Shown: piece by piece, positions 11,518-22,642 of the stretch | Numbering within the stretch: the first letter of the stretch is position 1 | Layout of the letters: the number at the start of each line of letters is the position of its first letter | DNA from: Azoarcus olearius | GTDB lineage: Bacteria > Pseudomonadota > Gammaproteobacteria > Burkholderiales > Rhodocyclaceae | Direction of reading: 5' to 3' | NCBI RefSeq assembly: GCF_001682385.1 | Contig: NZ_CP016210.1 | Coordinates: 992,001 to 1,056,000, forward strand | DNA length: 64,000 nt | Notes under the pieces: generated by a model | Database searches by the model: none | What the model was told of the DNA's origin: nothing | Seen by the model: the letters and a program-made list of their open reading frames with translations, nothing else | Translations under genes and position numbers: made by a program

Positions 11518-12039
11518 TCAGAGTGCCAGCACCGCGGCGACCGCGAGGCCGACGACCATCGCCGCGGCACCCCATACCCATAGCGGCACCGCAGGCGCGC
11601 GGACCGCCTCGGGCGCCGGGCCGGCGGTGCCGGCGCGGAACACGAATTCGGCGCGGCCGAGGCGGATGCGGTCGCCGTCCTTGAGCGGCGCTTCATGCGC
11701 CTTGTGATCGTTGATGAAGGTGCCGTTGGTCGACAGCATGTTCATCAGGCGGTGGCGGCCGTTTTCGTTGAGGATCCAGGCGTGCTGGGCGGACACGCTG
11801 CCGTCGGGCAGCACGATGTCGTTGTCCTCGCCACGGCCGATCAGCGTCCGCCCGGTCTTGAGAACGAAGCGCTGGTCGAGAAAAGGGGGCGTGATGCCGA
11901 TGAGGGCGGCGCGCTCCAGGTCGCCTTCCTGGTCGGCCGACGGGGATGCGATGACGTCGTCCAGTTCCCCGGCACTGAACAGCATGGTGCCCTGCGGACC
12001 GGCGCGGCCGGAATTAGGGTCGCTGCGTAGGCTGCCCAC
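11518..12039 (-). CDS. FHA-domain protein with C-terminal membrane anchor
   Basis: 173 residues from GTG 12039. The FHA domain (about 58-137) carries the phosphothreonine-binding residues GRGEDNDIVL, SAQHA (Ser83, His86) and STNGTF (Asn105). Residues about 152-173 are a hydrophobic helix, so the FHA domain is tethered to the inner membrane facing the cytoplasm. FHA domains read phosphothreonine, so this is the likely reader or substrate of the kinase encoded 7 nt downstream. The start is uncertain: ATG at residue 19 (MLFSAGELDD, preceded by GCAGGG) would give a 155-residue protein and keep all domains. The first 18 residues are low-complexity. Confidence 0.85.
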   Translation of the reverse strand: MGSLRSDPNSGRAGPQGTMLFSAGELDDVIASPSADQEGDLERAALIGITPPFLDQRFVLKTGRTLIGRGEDNDIVLPDGSVSAQHAWILNENGRHRLMNMLSTNGTFINDHKAHEAPLKDGDRIRLGRAEFVFRAGTAGPAPEAVRAPAVPLWVWGAAAMVVGLAVAAVLAL

Positions 12040-12142
12040 GATGAGGATTACTCCCGGTTACATGCTAGGCGGGCGGGAGTATGCCCGTTCAGGGCAGTCG
12101 CGACAACGCCGCCGGTCGCGGCGGAACGGAGGCGCGGCCGCC

Positions 12143-12526
12143 TCAGTGAAGCACGCGCGGCATCGCCAGCATGAAAGCGGGGATCGGCGCGTCGAAACGA
12201 TGCCCGTCCGATGCTTCCATCTGGTAGCTGCCGTGCATGGTGCCGACCGCGGTTTCGAGCACCGAGCCGCTGGTGTAGCGGAAGCTTTCGCCCGGCGCGA
12301 GCAGGGGCTGTTCGCCGACCACGCCCTGACCATGCACTTCCTGCACGTGCCCGGTACCGTCGGTGATGACCCAATGGCGACTGACGAGGCGGGCAGCGAC
12401 CGTGCCGGTGTTGCGGATGGTGATGTTGTAGGCGAAGACGTAGTGATCGTCCTCGGGGTTGGACTGGGCCTCGACGTATTCGGCGACGGCTTCGACCTCG
12501 ATGCGGTAGGTTTCCGATTTGCTCAC
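12143..12526 (-). CDS. apaG: ApaG family protein
   Basis: 127 residues, GTG start at 12526 with GGAG 11 nt before it. ApaG is a small fibronectin-III-like fold; the signature region is clear (YVFAYNITIRNTGTVAARLVSRHWVITDG, listed here in pieces: YVFAYNITI, NTGTVAARL, RHWVITDG; then GVVGEQPLLAPGE and GSYQM near the end). The E. coli gene lies beside apaH and ksgA; here it is alone, upstream of and divergent from purB. The biochemical role of ApaG is not settled in any organism. Length and motifs match the family fully. Confidence 0.92.
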   Translation of the reverse strand: MSKSETYRIEVEAVAEYVEAQSNPEDDHYVFAYNITIRNTGTVAARLVSRHWVITDGTGHVQEVHGQGVVGEQPLLAPGESFRYTSGSVLETAVGTMHGSYQMEASDGHRFDAPIPAFMLAMPRVLH

Positions 12527-12684
12527 GCGTGGCTGCTCCGTACTGTTGGCGCCGGCGGCACCGTTGGGGGTAGCGGCCCGGCTACTGCGAGCCGGATGAT
12601 GCCGGGTGTGGGTACTTGCAAGAAACCTGCCTGACCACAGCGTCTTTTTGTGTTGGCCGCCTCGGGAAAGGGCCGGAGCGGTAA

Positions 12685-14088
<1,404 letters not shown>

Positions 14089-14124
14089 CCGACGCCTGCC
14101 GGCCGCCGCGCCGGCATTGCCGCG

Positions 14125-14147
14125 ACGCCACCCGAGGGTGGCGTTTT
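14125..14147 (+). terminator. Intrinsic terminator after purB
   Basis: ACGCCACC (14125-14132), loop CGAG, GGTGGCGT (14137-14144), then T-run to 14147. It lies 36 nt after the purB stop and 20 nt before the next start. Confidence 0.8.
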
Positions 14148-14166
14148 CCATCCTGAAGGAGCACAC

Positions 14167-14484
14167 ATGGCTTTTGCCGATACGCTGAAGACGCTGCCGG
14201 GGGTGTCCCACCTCGCGGCAATGAACCTGGTCGACGCCGCCGATGCGGTGGTCGCCACCATCGAGAACAAGCCCGGCCAGGCCGGTTCGCTGGCGGTGTA
14301 CAACCACCTCGCCCAGCTTTACGGTGCGATTACGCCGGAAGCGGCGAAGAAGGGGCTGGAGCTTTACGGCGAACACAGCGAGGATGCCCGCCTGAACCCC
14401 GGCAAGCATCCGAACATCGACCGCCTGATCGGCCTGATCGAACGCGGCGAGAGCCTGCGGGTGAAGCAGGTGTTCGCGGTCTGA
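14167..14484 (+). CDS. Small conserved protein, DUF2322-like
   Basis: 105 residues from ATG 14167 with GAAGGAG 6 nt before it. The sequence begins FADTLKTLPGVSHLAAMNLVDA and contains VVATIENKPGQAGSLAVYNHLAQ and a C-terminal LNPGKHPNIDRLIGLIERGE (quoted as family-like segments). From memory this pattern matches DUF2322, a small soluble family of beta- and gammaproteobacteria with no known function; I cannot confirm by search. No membrane segment, signal or cofactor motif is seen. It sits between a purB terminator and its own terminator, so it is probably a single-gene unit. Confidence 0.7.
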   Translation: MAFADTLKTLPGVSHLAAMNLVDAADAVVATIENKPGQAGSLAVYNHLAQLYGAITPEAAKKGLELYGEHSEDARLNPGKHPNIDRLIGLIERGESLRVKQVFAV

Positions 14485-14511
14485 TCCGCTCCGCAGCGAG
14501 TTGTTGGAAAG

Positions 14512-14544
14512 CAAGAAGGGCGCCGTCGGCGCCCTTCTTGTTTT
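14512..14544. terminator. Terminator between DUF2322-like gene and secF
   Basis: A perfect 13-bp inverted repeat CAAGAAGGGCGCC (14512-14524) / GGCGCCCTTCTTG (14528-14540) with loop GTC and TTTT after it. It serves the plus-strand gene and, since it sits between convergent genes, may also stop secF transcripts. Confidence 0.85.
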
Positions 14545-14578
14545 CTGGCGCGGCCGGAGCATCGCCCCGGCCGTGGCG

Positions 14579-15511
14579 CTATACCACCGCCTCTTCCTTT
14601 TCCTTCTTCGGCTTGACGAACTGCTCGCGCGACACGCCCAGCCAGATCGCCAGCGGGCTGGCGACCAGCACCGAGGAGTAGATGCCGAAGCAGATGCCGA
14701 TCGTCAGCGCGAGCGCGAAGTAGAACAGCGTCTCGCCGCCGAAGATCAGCATCGACAGCACCATCATCTGGGTGCTGCCGTGGGTGATCATGGTGCGCGA
14801 AATCGTGCTGGTGATGGCGTGATCCACCACCTGCTCGGTGCTGAGATTGCGCTTCTTGCGGAAGGTCTCGCGCACGCGGTCGAACACCACCACCGATTCG
14901 TTCACCGAATAGCCGAGCACGGCGAGCGTCGCCGCCAGCACCGCCAGCGAGAACTCCCACTGGAAGAAGGCGAAGAAGCCCAGGATGATGATCACGTCGT
15001 GCAGGTTGGCGATGATCGTCGCCACCCCCAGCCGCCATTCGAAGCGCAGCGCGAGGTAGATCACGATGCCGACGACGACCAGCAGCAGCGCCATTGCACC
15101 GTCGCTGGCGAGTTCCTTGCCGACCTGCGGGCCGACGAATTCGACCCGGCGCAGTTCGGCCTTGGGTCCGGCGCTTTTTTCCAGCGTGGCCATCACGCGC
15201 TCGGCGACCCCCTTGCTGTCGGTGCCCTCCCTGTTAGGCAGGCGGATCAGCACGTCGCGCGTGCTGCCGAAGTGCTGCACCAGCACGTCGGTGTAGCCGT
15301 CGGCCGCGAGCGACTGGCGGATCGGTTCGAGTTCGGCGGCCTCGCTGTAGCTGACCTCGACCAGCGTGCCGCCGGTGAATTCCACCGACAGGTGCAGGCC
15401 GCGGGTGGCAAGGAAGAACACGGCCAGCAGGAAGGTGATCAACGAGATGACGTTGAACACCAGCGCGTGGCGCATGAACGGGATGTCTTTCTTGATGCGG
15501 AAGAATTCCAT
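14579..15511 (-). CDS. secF: Protein translocase subunit SecF
   Basis: Inner-membrane partner of SecD; the SecDF complex uses the proton gradient to pull exported proteins out on the periplasmic side. 310 residues with six predicted membrane helices and a periplasmic domain after the first. SecF motifs: VEFTGGTLVEV early, and in the membrane block YSVNESVVVFDRVRE and TISRTMITHGSTQMMVL. ATG 15511 (MEFFRIKKDIPFMRH) is chosen because it matches SecF starts. It begins 20 nt after the secD stop and is the last gene of a yajC-secD-secF operon. Confidence 0.96.
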   Translation of the reverse strand: MEFFRIKKDIPFMRHALVFNVISLITFLLAVFFLATRGLHLSVEFTGGTLVEVSYSEAAELEPIRQSLAADGYTDVLVQHFGSTRDVLIRLPNREGTDSKGVAERVMATLEKSAGPKAELRRVEFVGPQVGKELASDGAMALLLVVVGIVIYLALRFEWRLGVATIIANLHDVIIILGFFAFFQWEFSLAVLAATLAVLGYSVNESVVVFDRVRETFRKKRNLSTEQVVDHAITSTISRTMITHGSTQMMVLSMLIFGGETLFYFALALTIGICFGIYSSVLVASPLAIWLGVSREQFVKPKKEKEEAVV

Positions 15512-15531
15512 GTTGCGTTCCTCGGGTCCGC

Positions 15532-17406
15532 TCAGTTGCCGGCGACGTTGCCGGGCTTCCACACCTGGCCGATGGCAAGCTTGTCGATCTTGCGGCGACG
15601 GCCGTAGATCAGGTTGATCAGCATCCGTGACACCAGGACCGCGCTGAACATCGAGGTCAGCAGACCCAGGCAGTGAACCACCGCGAAGCCGCGCACCGGG
15701 CCCGAGCCGAACACCAGCAGCGCGATACCGGCGATCAGGCTGGTGACGCTGGAGTCCAGAATGGTGCTGAAGGCGCGGTCATAGCCGGTCGCGATCGCGG
15801 CCTGCGGGCTGACGCCGTTGCGCAGTTCCTCGCGGATGCGCTCGTTGATCAGCACGTTGGCGTCGATCGCCATGCCGAGCGCCAGCGCCATCGCGGCGAT
15901 GCCGGGCAGCGTCAGCGTGGCCTGCAGCAGCGACAGCAGCGCCACCAGCAGCAGCAGGTTGGCGGCGAGCGCCAGCGTGGAGACCAGACCGAACACTGCG
16001 TAGTAGATGCACATGAACACCGCGATCGCGACGAAGCCCCACAGCGTGGAGTGGAAGCCCTTGGCGATGTTCTCGGCGCCGAGGCTAGGGCCTACGGTGC
16101 GTTCCTCGATGATCTCCATCGGCGCGGCGAGGCTGCCTGCACGCAGCAGCAGCGCGACGTCGTTGGCTTCGACGGTGTTCATGCTGCCGGAAATCTGCAC
16201 CCGGCCGCCGCCGATCTCGGTGCGGATCACCGGGGCGGTGACCACCTCGCCCTTGCCCTTCTCGATCAGCAGGATGGCCATGCGCTTGCCGACGTTCTCG
16301 CGCGTGAGGTCGCGGAAGATGCGGGCGCCTGCGGCGTCGAGCGTGAGGTGGACCGCGGCTTCGTTGGTCTGGCCGTCGAAGCCCGGCTGGGCGTCGGTAA
16401 GGCGCTCGCCGGTGAGGACGACCTGCTTCTTCACCAGCAGCGGGCCGCGGCCGCGCTCGCGGTACAGCTCGGTGCCGAAGGGCACGTTGCCGGTGAGGGC
16501 CTGTTCCAGTGCGCCCGGGGTGTCGTCGACCATGCGCACTTCCAGCGTCGCGGTGCGGCCGAGGATGTCCTTGGCCTTGGCGACGTCCTGCACGCCGGGC
16601 AGCTGGACGACGATGCGTTCCGCGCCCTGTTGCTGGATCACCGGCTCGGCGACGCCGAGTTCGTTGATGCGGTTGTGCAGCGTCGAGATGTTCTGCTTGA
16701 TCGCGTATTCACGCATGGTCTGCTGCGCCTGGGGCGTCAGCGTCGCGATCAGTTTGAGGTCCTCGCTGCCGTCGTCGCGGTCGACCAACTGCAGGTCGGC
16801 GGTGCTGCCCTGGATGGCCGAGCGGGCGGCCTCGCGCTGCGCCGCTTCACGGAAGCGGATGACGACCGCGGTGCCTTCGCGCGTGATGCCGGCGTGGCGC
16901 ACGTTCTTGTCGCGCATCAGCGTGCGCAGGTCGCCCGACAGCGCGTCCAGGCGCTTGAGCAGCGCGCCGGGCATGTCCACCTGCAGCAGGAAATGCACGC
17001 CGCCCCGCAGGTCGAGGCCAAGGTACATCGGCAGCGCGTGGATGGAAGTGAGCCAGGATGGCGAGGCCGACAGCAGGTTGAGTGCGACGACGTAGGAGGG
17101 ATCCTGCGGGTCGGTGTTGAACGCGCGTTCGATCGCGTCCTTGGCCCGCAGCTGGAGTTCGGTGCTGGCGAAGCGGGCGCGCACGCTGTTGGCGTCCGCG
17201 AAAATGCCGTCGTGCTCGATGCCGGCACCCTGCAGGATCGCGGCGACGCGGTCGGTCACGCTGGCCGGTTCGAGCTTGAGAGTGGCCTTTGCGCTGGAGA
17301 CCTGGACCGCCGGAACCTCGCCGTAGAAGTTCGGCAAGGTGTAGATCAGGCCCCACAGCAGGGCGAGACCGATGAGGATGTTCTTCCAGAGCGGATAGCG
17401 ATTCAT
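15532..17406 (-). CDS. secD: Protein translocase subunit SecD
   Basis: Larger SecDF subunit, 624 residues. First membrane helix near residues 7-25 (NILIGLALLWGLIYTLPNFY), a large periplasmic region with LRGGVHFLLQVDM (D1 motif DLRGG) and ISGSMNTVEANDVALLLRAGSL, then the RND-like helices with MALALGMAIDANVLINERIREE, which carries the conserved Asp for proton transfer. Length fits the betaproteobacterial form. ATG 17406. It is 100 nt downstream of yajC on the same strand; an operon with yajC upstream and secF downstream is usual. Confidence 0.97.
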   Translation of the reverse strand: MNRYPLWKNILIGLALLWGLIYTLPNFYGEVPAVQVSSAKATLKLEPASVTDRVAAILQGAGIEHDGIFADANSVRARFASTELQLRAKDAIERAFNTDPQDPSYVVALNLLSASPSWLTSIHALPMYLGLDLRGGVHFLLQVDMPGALLKRLDALSGDLRTLMRDKNVRHAGITREGTAVVIRFREAAQREAARSAIQGSTADLQLVDRDDGSEDLKLIATLTPQAQQTMREYAIKQNISTLHNRINELGVAEPVIQQQGAERIVVQLPGVQDVAKAKDILGRTATLEVRMVDDTPGALEQALTGNVPFGTELYRERGRGPLLVKKQVVLTGERLTDAQPGFDGQTNEAAVHLTLDAAGARIFRDLTRENVGKRMAILLIEKGKGEVVTAPVIRTEIGGGRVQISGSMNTVEANDVALLLRAGSLAAPMEIIEERTVGPSLGAENIAKGFHSTLWGFVAIAVFMCIYYAVFGLVSTLALAANLLLLVALLSLLQATLTLPGIAAMALALGMAIDANVLINERIREELRNGVSPQAAIATGYDRAFSTILDSSVTSLIAGIALLVFGSGPVRGFAVVHCLGLLTSMFSAVLVSRMLINLIYGRRRKIDKLAIGQVWKPGNVAGN

Positions 17407-17506
17407 CGTCGGAGGGAGACGGAGAGGTGAGGCCGCGGCGCGGCCGGGAGGAGGCGCGGAGCGCGGCCCTGCGGTTGCAGGATGGCCGTGCTCCGGGTGG
17501 CGATCC

Positions 17507-17836
17507 TCAGAGGGTCTTCAGCGTGCCCTTCGGCAGCACGGTAGCGACGGCCTGCTTCTGGACCACGATGTTGGTCTTGTCGGCGACTTCGAGGTGGATG
17601 AAGTTCTCGCCGATCTCGGCCACACGGCCGGCGATGCCGCCCTGGGTGACCACTTCGTCGCCTTTGGCGAGCGCTTCCACCATCGACTTGTGTTCCTTCG
17701 CGCGCTTCATCTGCGGCCGGATCATCAGGAAGTAGAGCACCACGAACATCAGGATCAGCGGCAGCATGCCCATGAGGCCGCCAGTGGGGTCCTGCGAGGC
17801 CGCGGCCTGTGCGTATGCGTTGGAAATCAGCACCAT
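17507..17836 (-). CDS. yajC: Preprotein translocase accessory subunit YajC
   Basis: 109 residues. One membrane helix (about 24-42, MLPLILMFVVLYFLMIRPQ) followed by the conserved IRPQMKRAKEHKSMVEAL and a small cytoplasmic beta domain (GDEVVTQGGIAGRVAEI). YajC associates with SecDF and SecYEG. In related genomes queA-tgt-yajC-secD-secF is one run; here an oppositely oriented HDOD gene separates tgt from yajC, so yajC must be transcribed from a promoter within 17837-18017. Confidence 0.95.
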   Translation of the reverse strand: MVLISNAYAQAAASQDPTGGLMGMLPLILMFVVLYFLMIRPQMKRAKEHKSMVEALAKGDEVVTQGGIAGRVAEIGENFIHLEVADKTNIVVQKQAVATVLPKGTLKTL

Positions 17837-17985
17837 GTACTCCGGGGGATTGCGAAAGGTCCGCGATTATAGCAGCAGCGCATTGCAGGTCCGGGACGGC
17901 CCCCGTCCCGCCTCCGCGGGGCGGCGGGCAAGATGGGCGGATGCCGGGTTTTCCGTGCTTGCCTCGCGCGCTGTCCGGTCCACAA

Positions 17986-17998
17986 TGTGCACTGCACA
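17986..17998. promoter_or_regulatory. Palindrome in the yajC-HDOD divergent gap
   Basis: TGTGCA-C-TGCACA is a perfect 6+6 inverted repeat with one central base, located between the divergent starts of yajC (17836) and the HDOD gene (18018), 20 nt before the HDOD ATG. It has the shape of a dimeric operator; no regulator can be named. Confidence 0.4.
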
Positions 17999-18017
17999 AT
18001 CGTGGAGCCGGGTCGTG

Positions 18018-18857
18018 ATGGATGAAGAGAAGGAACTGCAGGAGCTGGTCGCGCGCGGCATCCGCATTCCGCCGCAACCGCGGGTTCTGGTGGAGCTGGC
18101 GGAGCGCCTGCGGGATGGAAACTACGACGCGCGCGGGCTGGCGGCTTTGGTGGCAAGCGACCCCGGCATCGCAGCGATGTTGTTCAAGGTGGCGCGCAGC
18201 GGGCTGTTCCACACCGGCCGTTCGCCGGATTCCCTCGAGCAGGTGCTGGTGCGGCTGGGGCTCAAGCAGACGGTGAACCTGGTCCGGGTGGTCGCGCTCA
18301 CCACCGCGTTTCCGGCGGAGCGGGCGGCGCCGCTGGAGCGCTTCTGGGTGCGGGCGCGCGAAATCGCCCGCTTTGCCGCGGTGGTTGCCGAGGATCGCGT
18401 CTCGGTGTGCAACATCTTCCCCGACCAGGCCTACATGGCGGGCATCTTCCTCGACTGCGGGGTGCCGGTGCTGATGCAGCGCTTTCCCAGCTATTGCCAG
18501 AAGCTGATGGAGAACGAAGGGCTCGATCTGCCCAGCCTGCGCGAGGAGGACCAGCGCTACAACGTGGACCACGCGAGCATCGGATACCTGGTCGCGCGTC
18601 ACTGGGGGCTACCGGATTTCGTCGCCCAGGCCATCCTGCACTACGGCGAGGTGCCGCGCGAGGAGCTGGGCGCGGTGCGCAGCCTGGTCGCCATCCTGCA
18701 CATGGCGATCCATTGCTACCACTTGCTGCACGGCGTCCATGACGCGCAGTGGCCGCGCATCGGCGCCGAGGTGGTGCGCGAACTCGGCATCCACCCGGAC
18801 GAACTGGCCGATTATCTGGCCGACGTGCGCGACAGCTTCGAGATCGCCGGCGCGTGA
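18018..18857 (+). CDS. HDOD domain protein
   Basis: 279 residues, nearly all one HDOD domain (about 15-225): IPPQPRVLVELAERL, ASDPGIAAMLFKVARSGLF, LEQVLVRLGLKQTVNLVRVVAL, QAYMAGIFLDCGVPVL, and YNVDHASIGYLVARHWGLPDFVAQAI with a surviving HD-like His-Ala pair but not a full metal site. No receiver, GAF or output domain is attached, unlike the gene at 5056. The ATG at 18018 is chosen; GTG 18015 is possible. It is inserted in reverse orientation between tgt and yajC, its stop 12 nt from the tgt stop. Function cannot be read from sequence. Confidence 0.85.
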   Translation: MDEEKELQELVARGIRIPPQPRVLVELAERLRDGNYDARGLAALVASDPGIAAMLFKVARSGLFHTGRSPDSLEQVLVRLGLKQTVNLVRVVALTTAFPAERAAPLERFWVRAREIARFAAVVAEDRVSVCNIFPDQAYMAGIFLDCGVPVLMQRFPSYCQKLMENEGLDLPSLREEDQRYNVDHASIGYLVARHWGLPDFVAQAILHYGEVPREELGAVRSLVAILHMAIHCYHLLHGVHDAQWPRIGAEVVRELGIHPDELADYLADVRDSFEIAGA

Positions 18858-18869
18858 CGCCGGGCGGAC

Positions 18870-21009
<2,140 letters not shown>

Positions 21010-21024
21010 GCTAAGAAGGGCAGG

Positions 21025-21053
21025 TTGCCGGGCAGCAGGGGGATCAGTAATAA
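21025..21053 (+). promoter_or_regulatory. Sigma-70 promoter of tRNA-Leu(CAA)
   Basis: TTGCCG (21025-21030), 17-bp spacer, TAATAA (21048-21053), then a GC-rich discriminator TGCGCG typical of stringently controlled stable RNA genes. Transcription would start near 21060, 10 nt before the tRNA. Confidence 0.7.
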
Positions 21054-21069
21054 TGCGCGTCCTTCCCGT

Positions 21070-21154
21070 GCCGGGATGGCGGAATCGGTAGACGCAGCGG
21101 ATTCAAAATCCGCCGCCGCAAGGTGTGTGGGTTCGAGTCCCACTCCCGGCACCA
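21070..21154 (+). tRNA. tRNA-Leu (anticodon CAA)
   Basis: 85 nt with encoded CCA. Acceptor GCCGGGA (21070-21076) pairs with TCCCGGC (21144-21150), discriminator A, CCA at 21152-21154. Anticodon stem GCGGA/TCCGC encloses loop TTCAAAA, anticodon CAA at 21104-21106, reading UUG. A long variable arm and T-loop GGTTCGAGTCC confirm a class II leucine tRNA. Two tRNA-Leu(CAG) genes are at 52.8-53.1 kb. Confidence 0.97.
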
Positions 21155-21209
21155 CTGCACCGCGTGCGTAAAAGGCGCGCATTCTAGCAGTTCCAGTCCG
21201 TCAGCCCCG

Positions 21210-22118
21210 CTAGCCCTCCGTTGTGGTGCCTTCTCCGGCCAGCGGCGATGCGCTGCTGATCGCGCGCGTCGCGGGGTGCGTCAGGCGCCGCTCCACCGAG
21301 ATGGCGTAGAAGGACTCGGTGACTTCATTGGCGGTTCCCAGGCAACTCACGCCGTGCTGGCGACACACCTCGTCGTGGATCAGCATCGCGCTGGGAAAAA
21401 CGCCCGCGCCCGCTTCTCCGAAAGCACGCATCAGCGCCGCGTCGTCGAATTCGCCGACGATGCGCGGGCGCACCTTGTGCGTCTCCAGCCAGCGCAGCAG
21501 CGGACCTCGCACCGCGGCTTCCGTGCCCGGCACCAGCAGCGGTGCGCGGTCGAGGCAGGCAGGAAACGGACCCTGCAGCGTCGCGGCAAGCGCCGGGGTG
21601 GCGAAGAAACCGAGCGGAGATTCGCCCAGCTTGTGGCTGTACCCCCGTACGTCCATGTTGGGTGGCAGAGGGCTGTCGGCCAGTACGACGTCGAGTTTGT
21701 GGGTGGCGAGTTCGCCCAGCAACTGATCGAGCTTGTTTTCTCGGCAGACGATGCGCATTGGCTCCGGCAGATGCATCGACGGTGCGAGCAGCACATAGGC
21801 GATCGCCTTCGGCACCACGTCCGCGACGCCGACACGGAACGGCACCGCTCTCCCGGCCGCTCGGCTGCTCAGCGCGTCCTCCAGTTCGGCGCCCAGGCGG
21901 AAAATCTCTTCGGCATAATCGAGTACCATGCGCCCGGTTTCGGTGAGGGCGAGCCCCCGCCCCTGGCGACGGAACAGCGTCACGCCGAGCGAGGCTTCCA
22001 GCGTCGCGATCTGCCCGGACAGGGTTTGCGGTGCAAGTCCGGAGCGCTCGCTGGCCCGCACGACGCCGCCCGCGCGGGCGACGGTCCAGAAGTGGTGAAG
22101 CTGCTTGTAGTTCAGCAC
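21210..22118 (-). CDS. LysR-family regulator, NhaR-like
   Basis: 302 residues from GTG 22118. N-terminal winged helix-turn-helix (about 1-60): NYKQLHHFWTVARAGGVVRASERSGLAPQTLSGQI in segments YKQLHHFW, VVRASERSGLAPQTLSGQI; the opening is very like E. coli NhaR, the Na+-responsive activator of nhaA. A periplasmic-binding-like effector domain follows (about 90-290). The last residues (about 285-302) are low-complexity Ser/Thr/Gly. No nhaA is next to it, so the target is unknown; divergent transcription from the HPF-like gene makes the 121-bp gap a likely autoregulatory site. Confidence 0.82.
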   Translation of the reverse strand: MLNYKQLHHFWTVARAGGVVRASERSGLAPQTLSGQIATLEASLGVTLFRRQGRGLALTETGRMVLDYAEEIFRLGAELEDALSSRAAGRAVPFRVGVADVVPKAIAYVLLAPSMHLPEPMRIVCRENKLDQLLGELATHKLDVVLADSPLPPNMDVRGYSHKLGESPLGFFATPALAATLQGPFPACLDRAPLLVPGTEAAVRGPLLRWLETHKVRPRIVGEFDDAALMRAFGEAGAGVFPSAMLIHDEVCRQHGVSCLGTANEVTESFYAISVERRLTHPATRAISSASPLAGEGTTTEG

Positions 22119-22176
22119 GGTTTTATTCGAGAAAAACGGATTGAAATTCTGTTGAACTCGGATTTTATCGAACAGT

Positions 22177-22200
22177 CACAGGCTTAGCATCCGGCCTGTG
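22177..22200. repeat. Inverted repeat upstream of the HPF-like gene
   Basis: CACAGGC (22177-22183) and GCCTGTG (22194-22200) form a 7-bp dyad with a 10-nt centre, about 40 nt before the HPF-like ATG. It may be an mRNA 5' hairpin or an operator; AT-rich sequence with TTGAAA/TTGAAC elements lies just upstream. Confidence 0.4.
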
Positions 22201-22239
22201 TCTTACGTAGGCCGACGAGTGCAAGACAAGGAGAACCTC

Positions 22240-22581
22240 ATGCGAATCGATCTGCGTTGTGACGGTGTGGAGGCGGCGCCGGGCCTTCAGGAGTATGTGA
22301 CCCGACGGATGAGTTTCGCGATCGGGCGTTTTCGCGACCACATCCAGTGGGCACGCATCAAGCTGGCCGATGTGAACGGCCCGCGCGGCGGGGCAGACAA
22401 ACGGTGCGTGGTCCAGCTGCGCCTGCGTAACCTGCCCGACGTGGTGTTCGCCATCACCCAGCTCGACGTTCGTGCTGCGGTAGATGAGGCGGCCGACCGG
22501 GTGGGTCGGGTGCTGGCGCAACGCTTGAGACGGCAGCGAAACCCGCGCGCTGCCCTGGCAATTTCGCAGGCGCCGGCCTGA
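22240..22581 (+). CDS. HPF/RaiA-family ribosome-associated protein (short form)
   Basis: 113 residues, ATG 22240 after AAGGAG. The fold signature of the S30AE family is seen: N-terminal strand MRIDLRCDGVEAAPGLQEYVTRRM (segment GLQEYVTRRM), then FRDHIQWARIKLADVNG, DKRCVVQLRLRNLPDVVF and the helix DVRAAVDEAADRVGRVLAQRLRRQR. Family members bind the 30S subunit and silence or dimerise ribosomes in stationary phase. The usual HPF locus is next to rpoN; this copy is elsewhere, so it is probably a divergent paralogue. Binding function is inferred only. Confidence 0.75.
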   Translation: MRIDLRCDGVEAAPGLQEYVTRRMSFAIGRFRDHIQWARIKLADVNGPRGGADKRCVVQLRLRNLPDVVFAITQLDVRAAVDEAADRVGRVLAQRLRRQRNPRAALAISQAPA

Positions 22582-22642
22582 TGCGCTTCTGACAACGTCC
22601 GGCAACCGATAGACTGCAACTGATTTCGGAGGTGAAATTTCC

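Noticed and set aside
12040-12142. GC hairpins between the FHA gene and apaG as a terminator
   Set aside because: The best stem GAGGCG/CGCCTC has only 6 pairs and no T-run in either direction.
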